Translations under genes and position numbers: made by a program
Shown: positions 50,979 through 58,208 of the stretch, piece by piece
Position numbering within the stretch: position 1 is the first letter of the stretch
Layout of the letters: each line of letters opens with the position of its first letter
Notes under the pieces: model-generated
What the model saw: the letters and a program-made list of their open reading frames with translations, nothing else
Database searches by the model: none
Told to the model about the DNA's origin: nothing
DNA from: Paraburkholderia sp. PGU19
GTDB taxonomy: Bacteria > Pseudomonadota > Gammaproteobacteria > Burkholderiales > Burkholderiaceae
Direction of reading: 5' to 3'
DNA length: 64,000 nt
Assembly (NCBI RefSeq): GCF_013426915.1
Contig: NZ_AP023179.1
Coordinates: forward strand, 2,356,001-2,420,000

Positions 50979-51011
50979 TAAAAAACCGTCGAATCGTATT
51001 GAATTCGACGG
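50979..51011 (-). terminator. Intrinsic terminator of the 2-HCT transporter operon
   Basis: On the minus strand CCGTCGAAT, 8-nt loop, ATTCGACGG is followed by six T, 24 bp after the transporter stop codon. Confidence 0.8.
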
Positions 51012-51034
51012 CTCGATCAACGCGAAGCACGGGA

Positions 51035-52390
51035 TCATCTCCAGTACGCAAACACCCCCAACGCCGCCATCACCGTCAACGCGCCGCCAATACGCGTCGC
51101 AATCTGCGCAAACGGCATCAATTCCATCCGGTTGGCTGCCGTGAGAATCGCCACGTCCCCCGTCCCGCCGAGCCCGCTATGCGTGGCATTGACGATAGCG
51201 GCTTCAACGGGATACATGCCGACCAGCCTGCCGACGAAAAAGCCCGTCACAGTCAGCGCCAGCACCGTCGAAACCGCCGTGACGATATTGACCCAATGAA
51301 ACGCCGTGACGATTTCGCCCCACGGCGTCATGGCGACGCTGATCGCGAACATCAGCGGATACGTCACAGCCGTCGAGAAAAAACCGTACATGAAGCGCGC
51401 GCCGCCTCGCACGCGCGGCGAAACGACCTGGAACAGTTGCGCCGCGACGACCAGCACGAGCATCACGACGGGCGCGGGCCAGCCGAACAGTTGATGACTG
51501 AGCACACCAAGCAGATAGAACGCGATGGCCGTCGAACCCGCCGCCGCGACCGAGCCGACGTCGAATTCGAACGACGCCGGGCGTTGCGCGATGTCTTCAT
51601 CGCTGCCGTCCGCTTTGGTCAAACGTCCGTTGCCCGTCCATTCGGGCCTGCGCGTGCCGAGATAGCTCAGCAAGCCGGCGCAACAGATCGCCGCGATATT
51701 GCCGAGCATCACCGCCGACAGGACCTGCGCAAACAGCGGCCCTTGCTCGACGCCCAGAATCTGCGCGTAACCCGCCGACAACGGCAGCGCGCCCTCTCCC
51801 ACCCCGCCCGCCATGATCGGCACGACGACCATGAACAACGCGTGGCGCGCATCGAGCCCGAGCGCGGTCCCCACAGCAGTGCCGATCAGTGCCGCAGCGA
51901 CGGAACCCGCCGCAACGGGAATGAAGATCCGCACGAAGCCTCTGATCAACATCTGACGGTCCATGCTGAGCACACTGCCGACAATGATTGCCGCGATGAA
52001 TAGATACAGAAAATTCGAAGTCTTCGTGAAGGTCGTCACTGCCTTGACGACGGGCTCGGGCATCAGTTTGTAGTACACCAGCATCGACGGAATGAAGGCC
52101 GCAAAAATCGACGTGGCCCCGATGTGGCGAATCCACGGAATGCGCTTCGCCAGTTCGGCGCAGGTGAAGCCGCCCACCGCGACGAGCGCGATGCCTGTCG
52201 GCAGATCCGCTGCGAGCTTGCCTTTCGCCGCCATCGCGCCGAGCACGCCCAGCATCAGCACATAGACGGGCAATGGCAACGAACCGATGCGCAGGTCGAA
52301 CACGCGCCACCACCATTCGATAACGGCATGCGGCGCTTGCGCCTCGCTGCTCGAAGCAGCGCCCAACGCGGCTTGCGTCGACGATTTCAT
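51035..52390 (-). CDS. 2-hydroxycarboxylate transporter (2-HCT / CitS family)
   Basis: A 451-residue inner-membrane carrier of the CitS/CitP/MleP family, which takes up citrate, malate, citramalate or lactate with Na+ or H+. Both re-entrant-loop GGxG motifs are visible: PIMAGGVGEGALPLSAGYA and HSGLGGTGDVAILTAANRM, followed by the C-terminal RMELMPFAQIATRIGG with its conserved Arg. About 11-12 helices. GGAGA seven bases before ATG supports the start; longer forms overlap the preceding atoE-like gene. It is the last gene of the CitE/CoA-transferase operon, 38 bp after the AtoE-type gene. Confidence 0.9.
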   Translation of the reverse strand: MKSSTQAALGAASSSEAQAPHAVIEWWWRVFDLRIGSLPLPVYVLMLGVLGAMAAKGKLAADLPTGIALVAVGGFTCAELAKRIPWIRHIGATSIFAAFIPSMLVYYKLMPEPVVKAVTTFTKTSNFLYLFIAAIIVGSVLSMDRQMLIRGFVRIFIPVAAGSVAAALIGTAVGTALGLDARHALFMVVVPIMAGGVGEGALPLSAGYAQILGVEQGPLFAQVLSAVMLGNIAAICCAGLLSYLGTRRPEWTGNGRLTKADGSDEDIAQRPASFEFDVGSVAAAGSTAIAFYLLGVLSHQLFGWPAPVVMLVLVVAAQLFQVVSPRVRGGARFMYGFFSTAVTYPLMFAISVAMTPWGEIVTAFHWVNIVTAVSTVLALTVTGFFVGRLVGMYPVEAAIVNATHSGLGGTGDVAILTAANRMELMPFAQIATRIGGALTVMAALGVFAYWR

Positions 52391-52428
52391 TGGATGGTCT
52401 CCGTTCATTGTTTCGACGGGCGCCCCGC

Positions 52429-53793
52429 TCATACGAGCAGCAGCAAGGCGGCGCCATACACGAGCGCGCCGACGATAAACGTCATCACGGTAAAGCCGAG
52501 CACGCGCTGCACGCCGATGCCCGCCATCGCGACGACGGGCGCGGCCCAGAACGGCTGCATCATGTTCGACACCTGCTCGCCCATCGCGACGGCCATCGTC
52601 GTCGCGGGGACGGACGCATGCAGCGCGACGGCGGCAGGCACGACGAACGGCCCTTGCACTGCCCAGTGGCCGCCGCCGCTCGGAATGAAAAACGTGACGA
52701 TCAGCGAGCAGACGTAACTCCAGAACGGCAGCGTATGCGCGTTGGAAATAGCGATGAAGAAATGGGAAATGACGTTCGGCAAACCGGTCGCATCCATCAT
52801 GCCCATGATTCCGCCGTACAGCGGGTATTGCAGCATCATCGAACCTGTCTGCCGGGCGGCGTTCTTGACGGCATCCGCGTAAGCGAGCGGATAGCCATGC
52901 AGGATCACGCCCGCAATGAACATCACGAAGATCACCGCGTTGACGCCGGAAAACGCGATGTGCTCTGACTGCGCGAGCGCCAGCAGCGCAATGCCCGTCG
53001 CACCGATGAATGCCGAGCCGAGCCACGAATATTCGATCCAGCGCGCGAAGCTCAGCTTGCCCGTGGGCTTCTCACGCGGCGGCGTATCGGGATGCTTCTG
53101 CGTATCGAGCAGCACGGCATCTTCGTCGCGCGGCTTGAGCCATGCGAGAACGAACGGCATCGCCAGCAGCATCGCGATGGTCGGCACCAGATTGAAACCC
53201 GTGAATACCGTTGCACTGAACGGCAGCACCTCGCCCGTGATCTTCTGCACGACGTTCATCGCGCTGCCCGGCGTCGACTGCGCAAGCGCAATCGAACTGG
53301 AGATGCCGCTTGCCCACACGACCCATCCCGAGAAGCCCGCCGCGACGATCCACGCGAAGTCGACGCGCATGCGCTTGGCGACTTCGCGCGCCAGCAACGC
53401 GCTGACGACCAGCCCCAGGCCCCAGTTGCAAAACGACGCAACGGCCACGAGCACGAACGTGAGCGTCGCGGCCTGCACGGGTGTGCGAGCAACGGAAACA
53501 AGTGCCTTGAACACGCGTTGCACGATGGGCGCGTGAGCGAATGCGTGACCCGTCACGAGCACCAGCGTGATCTGAAACGCGAACGTGAGAATGTCGAAGA
53601 AGCCCTTGTACCAGCCACCGACCAGCTTGCCCAACGACGCATGTGGCGCGAACATCGCCGACAACACCGCGACGATCGCCGTAATCAGGATCGCGAGCAC
53701 GAACGGATCGGGGATGGTGCGCTCGAACAGGCCGATCGTCGCCTCGGTGAAGCGGGTCTTGCGCACTGACGATGGCGCAACGGTGGATTTCAT
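52429..53793 (-). CDS. AtoE-type short-chain fatty acid transporter
   Basis: A 454-residue membrane protein with about 12 helices of the AtoE family. Marks: RTIPDPFVLAILITAIVAVL near the start, FCNWGLGLVVSALLAREVAK, PLYGGIMGMMDATGL, and FFIPSGGGHWAVQGPFVVPA with its Ser/Gly/His cluster. Family members take up acetoacetate or short-chain acids. GGAG seven bases before ATG supports the start at MKSTVAPSS. It lies in the middle of an operon with a second carboxylate carrier, so the operon may import two related acids or one acid by two routes. Confidence 0.9.
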   Translation of the reverse strand: MKSTVAPSSVRKTRFTEATIGLFERTIPDPFVLAILITAIVAVLSAMFAPHASLGKLVGGWYKGFFDILTFAFQITLVLVTGHAFAHAPIVQRVFKALVSVARTPVQAATLTFVLVAVASFCNWGLGLVVSALLAREVAKRMRVDFAWIVAAGFSGWVVWASGISSSIALAQSTPGSAMNVVQKITGEVLPFSATVFTGFNLVPTIAMLLAMPFVLAWLKPRDEDAVLLDTQKHPDTPPREKPTGKLSFARWIEYSWLGSAFIGATGIALLALAQSEHIAFSGVNAVIFVMFIAGVILHGYPLAYADAVKNAARQTGSMMLQYPLYGGIMGMMDATGLPNVISHFFIAISNAHTLPFWSYVCSLIVTFFIPSGGGHWAVQGPFVVPAAVALHASVPATTMAVAMGEQVSNMMQPFWAAPVVAMAGIGVQRVLGFTVMTFIVGALVYGAALLLLV

Positions 53794-53883
53794 TACATGT
53801 CTCCGGGTTGGAATGTGCCCGCGCATCGTTGGGCTTTGTGTGGTCGGCGGGTCGTCTCTTCAGGACTGTTCAGTGCAAGGCGC

Positions 53884-54720
53884 TCAGGTGCCGAATCCGT
53901 ATAGCGTTGCCGCGTTGTCGGCGAGGATGCGATCGCGCGTGGCCGTGTCATTCGTCCATTCGCCGAGCAGACCGAGCAGCAAGGGATCGTCGGGCTTGTG
54001 CGTCTCCGTCACGTGCGGCCAGTCGCTGCCCCACACCAGCCGGTCCGGCACGGCCGAGATCCATGCTCGCGCAGTCGGCGCTGCATCGGCATAGCGGCGG
54101 TCGAGTCCTTCGATCGAATCGAGGTACGGGCCGGACAGCTTGATCCACGCGCGCCCGGCATCGGCGAGACGGCGCACGATGGGAAACGCCGCGTGCGCCG
54201 CGCCATCGGGCAACGGAAGGCGCGCGCAATGATCGAACACGATCGTCGATGGAAGACGCGCGAGCAGCGCTGCGTGCTCGACGATCTGCGTGGCCGTCCA
54301 ATGCAGTTGCACATGCCAGCCGAGTTCCGCCACGCGTGCTGCCAGCGGCTCGACCATGTCAAAGCCGACCACGGCGTTCGCCGGTGTATAGAGCGTGAAG
54401 CGGATGCCGCGAATGCCGCCCGCGTGCAGCGTTTCAAGCTCGGCGTCCGTCACATCGGGACGCACGACGGCGACGCCGCGCGCATTCGCAATGCCGATCT
54501 GGCGAATCGCATCGAGCGTCACGGCGTTGTCGGTGCCGTAGATGCGCGGCGTCACGATCACCACGCGCTGCGTACCGATCCGCGCCTGCACTTCGCGATA
54601 CGCGGCCACATCCGCCGCGTCGACAAAACCTGCCGCGTCGCGATGCGCGAGGAACGCGCGGTTATAGATGTGAATGTGCGAATCGCAAGCGCCTGGTGGC
54701 GTGTGCCGATGTGCGTCCAT
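53884..54720 (-). CDS. Amidohydrolase family 2 protein (LigI-like)
   Basis: A 278-residue TIM-barrel hydrolase of the amidohydrolase superfamily, nearest in pattern to 2-pyrone-4,6-dicarboxylate lactonase (LigI). Seen: CDSHIHIYN (metal/substrate HxH), GGIRGIRFTLYTPANAV, HVQLHWTATQIVEHAALLAR, IVFDHCARLP and the late RLVWGSDWPHVTET with the catalytic Asp. These enzymes open lactone rings of carboxylated compounds. AAAGGAG precedes the ATG. It lies 28 bp after the CoA-transferase gene in the same operon, which suggests that a carboxylated lactone feeds the route. Confidence 0.87.
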   Translation of the reverse strand: MDAHRHTPPGACDSHIHIYNRAFLAHRDAAGFVDAADVAAYREVQARIGTQRVVIVTPRIYGTDNAVTLDAIRQIGIANARGVAVVRPDVTDAELETLHAGGIRGIRFTLYTPANAVVGFDMVEPLAARVAELGWHVQLHWTATQIVEHAALLARLPSTIVFDHCARLPLPDGAAHAAFPIVRRLADAGRAWIKLSGPYLDSIEGLDRRYADAAPTARAWISAVPDRLVWGSDWPHVTETHKPDDPLLLGLLGEWTNDTATRDRILADNAATLYGFGT

Positions 54721-54748
54721 GCGTGTCTCCTTTCTTTTCTGCGGCTGT

Positions 54749-55954
54749 CTACAGCACGGCCCGCTTCTCGCGCAGACTGTCGATGTCCGCGTCGGAGCAT
54801 CCCGCGTCGCGCAGCACCGCGTCCGAATGCTCGCCGAACGCGGGCGCCGCGAACGGCTCGGGCAACGGCGTCGCGCCAAAGCGGATCGGATGCTTGAAAC
54901 CGCGATACCGTCCGACACCCGGATACGCGAAGTCAGTCACCATGTCTTCGGCGAGCACCTGCGGATGGTCGAACATGTCTTCGATGCCGCGCGCCGCGGC
55001 GCACGGTACGGCGTCGCCGAAATGCGTTTCCCATTCGAGCGCCGTGCGAGCCTGCAACGCCGCGCGGAGCTTCGGAACGATTTCGTCGCAATGCAATGCA
55101 CGCTTGCGCACCGTGTCGTAGCGTTCATTCTCGGCAAGATCCTTGAGGCCCGTCTTTTCGCACAGCGCCTGCCAGAAGTGCGGCGTGTTCGCCGACAGAT
55201 ACAGATAGCCCTGGCGCGTCGGATGAATACCCGTGATGCCGCCCGAGCGCATGTCGCGGCCCATCTCTTTCGGTTCGTCGTCGGCCCAGATCATGCGGGC
55301 CGACTGCATCGCCAGCGCGCTGCGCAGCAACGACACGCCCACGTACTGACCGGCGCCGCTACGCTCGCGATCGAACAGCGCGGACGACACGCCCGCCGCG
55401 ACCAGCGCGGCCGCATAGTAGTCGACCACCGAGCCATACACGATTTCGGGTGGACCGTCGCGGTGGCCTTGCAGCGCGCAGATGCCTGTCATGGTTTGCA
55501 GCACCTGGTCGTAGCCCGCCTTGTCGCGGTTGGGGCCCGTTTCGCCATACCCTGTCACCGCGCAGTAGATCAGCCGCGAATTGACCTCTCGCAACTGCTC
55601 GTAACCAATCCCGAGGCGCTCCGGCACGCCCGGCCGGAAGTTGTGCACGAGCACATCGGCCGTCTTCACGAGACGCATCATGACGTCGAGCGCCTCGGGC
55701 TGTTTCAGGTCCAGCGCGAGGCCGCGCTTGCTGCGGTTCACGCCGAGAAAGGCGCGGCTTTCGGCTTCGAGCGTCGAAGGATACTTGCGCAGGTTGTCCC
55801 CCGAAGGCGGCTCGATCTTGATGACTTCGGCGCCCTGATCGGCGAGCAGCGTGCAACCGTACGGCCCCGCGATATAGGCGCTCAGGTCCAGCACGCGCAA
55901 GCCGGCGAGCGGTCCCTGCTGTCGTGCGTCGGCTGATTGCGATGGTTGTTGCAT
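54749..55954 (-). CDS. Family III CoA-transferase (CaiB/BaiF)
   Basis: A 401-residue CoA-transferase: GLRVLDLSAYIAGPYGCTLL, then ADQGAEVIKIEPPSGDNLRK at the N-terminus, NRSKRGLALDLKQPEA, and IVYGSVVDYYAAALVAAGV with the conserved Asp that forms the acyl-enzyme anhydride in this family. It moves CoA from a donor thioester to a carboxylic acid. The ATG of MQQPSQSA, preceded by TGGAGAAA, is used. It sits between a CitE-type lyase gene (48 bp upstream) and the LigI-like gene, which suggests activation of a hydroxy-acid followed by cleavage. Confidence 0.92.
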   Translation of the reverse strand: MQQPSQSADARQQGPLAGLRVLDLSAYIAGPYGCTLLADQGAEVIKIEPPSGDNLRKYPSTLEAESRAFLGVNRSKRGLALDLKQPEALDVMMRLVKTADVLVHNFRPGVPERLGIGYEQLREVNSRLIYCAVTGYGETGPNRDKAGYDQVLQTMTGICALQGHRDGPPEIVYGSVVDYYAAALVAAGVSSALFDRERSGAGQYVGVSLLRSALAMQSARMIWADDEPKEMGRDMRSGGITGIHPTRQGYLYLSANTPHFWQALCEKTGLKDLAENERYDTVRKRALHCDEIVPKLRAALQARTALEWETHFGDAVPCAAARGIEDMFDHPQVLAEDMVTDFAYPGVGRYRGFKHPIRFGATPLPEPFAAPAFGEHSDAVLRDAGCSDADIDSLREKRAVL

Positions 55955-56002
55955 CTGTTTCTCCAACTCAATTCGATGTGCGTGCAACGAGAGTGCGTTG
56001 CT

Positions 56003-56905
56003 TTACAAAGCTGTGTTGCCGACGACGGCGCGCTGCTCGCCCGTCAGCAGTTCGAGACGCGCGGCGTGCTGCACGAGCGCACGCGCACGCTCGAAGAACG
56101 GCGGATCGATCATCCTGCCGTCGACGACGTACGCGCCCAGCCCTTTGCTCTGCGCATCGCGTGCCGCTTCGACGACGCGCACCGCATGTGCGATGTCCGC
56201 GTCGGACGGACGGAATACGTCGTTGGCCAGCGCGATCTGGCTCGGGTGAATGCAGCTTTTGCCGAGAAAGCCCATCGCGTGCGCGAGCTGCGCTTCGGCG
56301 CGGAAGCCCGCTTCGTCCTTGATGTTGGCAAACGCCGAGTCGTACGCGAAGACGTTCGCCTCGCCTGCTGCGATGCGCAGCGTGAACATCGCCTGCTGAA
56401 TAGCCGCCTGCTCGCGACGCGCGATGCCAAGCGGCTCGAACAGATCGCCCAGCCCGAGTTGCAACCCGGCGACGCGCGGATGCGCGGCGGCGAGTTCCGC
56501 AGCGCGCCGCAACGCCTTCGGCGATTCGATGTTGAGCAGCAAGCGCACGGGCACGCTCACGCCGTTTGCCTGCTCGGCCTGTTCGAGCGCGGCGGCAGCG
56601 GCGCGCACGTCGTCCGCGCTTTCGGGTTTCGGGAGATTCAGATAGTCGAGACCGGGCTGCACGACCGCGTCGAGATCGGCGGGGAAATACGGCGTGTCGA
56701 GCGCGTTGACGCGCACGATCAGCACCTTGCGATGCTCGCGCACCGCGCTGTCGCGCAACAGTTCGCGCAGCGCGAGGCGCGCTTGCGGCTTGCGCTCCGG
56801 TGAGACGGCATCTTCGAGATCGAACGAGAGGGCATCGGCGGCGCTCGCGAGCGCCTTGGCGAACAGCTCCGGGCGCGATGCCGGCACGAACAGCTTGCTT
56901 CTCAT
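56003..56905 (-). CDS. CitE-like lyase (HpcH/HpaI family)
   Basis: A 300-residue TIM-barrel lyase: MRSKLFVPASRPELFAKALA, LSFDLEDAVSPERK (metal-binding Glu/Asp), RVNALDTPYFPADLD, LLLNIESPKALRRAAELAAA and GLGDLFEPLGI. This is the CitE / malyl- or citramalyl-CoA lyase group, which splits 3-hydroxyacyl-CoA compounds into acetyl-CoA and an oxoacid. GGAG before the ATG. It is the first gene of the operon and is divergent from a LysR regulator. Together with the CoA-transferase it would complete activation and cleavage; the exact hydroxy-acid is not determined. Confidence 0.9.
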   Translation of the reverse strand: MRSKLFVPASRPELFAKALASAADALSFDLEDAVSPERKPQARLALRELLRDSAVREHRKVLIVRVNALDTPYFPADLDAVVQPGLDYLNLPKPESADDVRAAAAALEQAEQANGVSVPVRLLLNIESPKALRRAAELAAAHPRVAGLQLGLGDLFEPLGIARREQAAIQQAMFTLRIAAGEANVFAYDSAFANIKDEAGFRAEAQLAHAMGFLGKSCIHPSQIALANDVFRPSDADIAHAVRVVEAARDAQSKGLGAYVVDGRMIDPPFFERARALVQHAARLELLTGEQRAVVGNTAL

Positions 56906-56960
56906 GTCTCCGTTCCAGTTGCTTATTGGCTGGCAACCAGTCTACGGAGAGACAGGTTTT

Positions 56961-57003
56961 AGATAAACTATCTGCACCTATCTTCAAATCATAGAATATC
57001 TAT
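56961..57003. promoter_or_regulatory. Paired dyads in the CitE/LysR divergent region
   Basis: AGATA, 3 nt, TATCT (56961-56973) and ATAGA, 3 nt, TCTAT (56991-57003). Two small A/T-rich palindromes 30 bp apart centre to centre, about three helical turns, directly before the LysR ATG. They fit recognition and activation half-sites of a LysR tetramer. A further CTGG-CCAG dyad lies at about 56924-56936. Confidence 0.55.
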
Positions 57004-57007
57004 CGTC

Positions 57008-57916
57008 ATGGACATCAACTTTCTCGGCAATCTGCTGCTGGTCGTCGATACGGGCTCGATGGCCGAGGCGGCGCGTCGCGTCGGCGTGACGCCTGCGGCG
57101 ATCGCGCAGCAGGTGCAGGCGCTCGAACGCGAACTCGGCGTGCCCCTGCTCGTGCGCGCGGGGCGCACGGTGATTCCGACGGAAGCGGGTCATCGCGTGA
57201 TCGCGCGCGCGAGGAACCTCGTGCGTGAATTCGCGGAGTTGAAGGCGTTCGCGCTTGAAGACGAAGCTGCGGGTGAATTGCGCATCGGCACGATCACGAC
57301 GGCGCTGCTGTCGCTGCTGCCTGATGTTCTGGCCGCATTCGCGCGTGCGTTTCCGCAGGCGAACGTGCTGATACGCGCGGGTACTTCGATGGAACTGTAC
57401 GAGACCTTGCAACGTGGCGACCTCGACGTTGCTGTCTGCCTGCATCCCGCGTTCGCGCTGCCCAAGGCGTATGACTGGCATCTGCTGCGGGAGGAACCGA
57501 TTGTCGTGCTTGCGCCGGCACGGCTGAAGGATGAGGACCCGCATGAACTGCTGCGGCGTGAGCCGTTTATCCGCTATGACCGATCGCTCGGCGGCGGCAA
57601 GCAGGCGGATCAATATCTGCGGTCGGCTCGGATCGTTCCGCGTGAGCTTTTTGAACTGAATTCGTTGATGGCGATTGCGATGATGGTTGATCGGGGACTG
57701 GGCGTGTCGCTGGTGCCGGATATTGTGTCGCCGCTGACGACGACGTTAAAGATCGCGAGGCTCGCGCTGCCGACGCCGACGGAGCCAAGGCGGTTCGGTG
57801 TGCTGTGGCATAAGACGTCACCGCGTGGGCGGTTGATCAAGGGGTTTTTGCAGTGCGCGGATGGGGTGCTGGGGTATGGAGATGGCGATGGGAGGAAGAC
57901 GCGGCGTCTTCGGTGA
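57008..57916 (+). CDS. LysR family transcriptional regulator
   Basis: A 302-residue regulator with N-terminal MDINFLGNLLLVVDTGSMAE and helix-turn-helix RRVGVTPAAIAQQVQALERE, then an effector domain (GELRIGTITTALLSLLPDVL). It is divergent from the five-gene CitE/CoA-transferase/transporter operon with a 102-bp intergenic region carrying paired dyads, so it is the likely operon activator. No Shine-Dalgarno sequence is obvious. The last third has more T-ending codons than the first. It ends ahead of a tRNA gene read in the opposite direction. Confidence 0.9.
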   Translation: MDINFLGNLLLVVDTGSMAEAARRVGVTPAAIAQQVQALERELGVPLLVRAGRTVIPTEAGHRVIARARNLVREFAELKAFALEDEAAGELRIGTITTALLSLLPDVLAAFARAFPQANVLIRAGTSMELYETLQRGDLDVAVCLHPAFALPKAYDWHLLREEPIVVLAPARLKDEDPHELLRREPFIRYDRSLGGGKQADQYLRSARIVPRELFELNSLMAIAMMVDRGLGVSLVPDIVSPLTTTLKIARLALPTPTEPRRFGVLWHKTSPRGRLIKGFLQCADGVLGYGDGDGRKTRRLR

Positions 57917-58006
57917 GTTGAAGATCTTGCCGTCGTGACCGGGCTGTTGGCTCTCGTGACGGGCTCGACGGGAGCATGCAGTCCAGCGACATGAGCCAGA
58001 AAACAA

Positions 58007-58041
58007 AATAACCCGCAAATCAGTGATTTGACGGGGTTATT
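58007..58041 (-). terminator. Bidirectional hairpin after tRNA-Ser and the LysR gene
   Basis: AATAACCC and GGGTTATT enclose an inner stem CAAATCA / TGATTTG. On the minus strand it is followed by a T-rich run and lies 15 bp past the tRNA 3' end. It can also serve the convergent LysR gene. Confidence 0.75.
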
Positions 58042-58055
58042 TATTGGCAATCTTT

Positions 58056-58146
58056 TGGCGGAGAGACGGGGATTCGAACCCCGGATAGGTTATTAACCTA
58101 TACACGCTTTCCAGGCGTGCGACTTAAACCGCTCATCCATCTCTCC
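58056..58146 (-). tRNA. tRNA-Ser (anticodon GGA)
   Basis: A 91-nt class II tRNA. The acceptor stem GGAGAGA pairs with TCTCTCC, discriminator G and encoded CCA. The anticodon stem-loop CACGC-CTGGAAA-GCGTG carries GGA. A long variable arm (TATAGGTTAATAACCTAT) is the hallmark of serine tRNAs. The T arm is CCGGG-GTTCGAAT-CCCCG. It reads UCC and UCU codons. Confidence 0.97.
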
Positions 58147-58208
58147 GGCGGGGAGGCGCATTATAGCAGATTCCGCCGCCATTGCCACCTCGCCCGAAAG
58201 GCCAGCCG

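Noticed and set aside
58056..58146. Integration hot spot (genomic island) at tRNA-Ser
   Set aside because: No integrase gene and no duplicated tRNA 3' end occur in the flanking DNA within the window.
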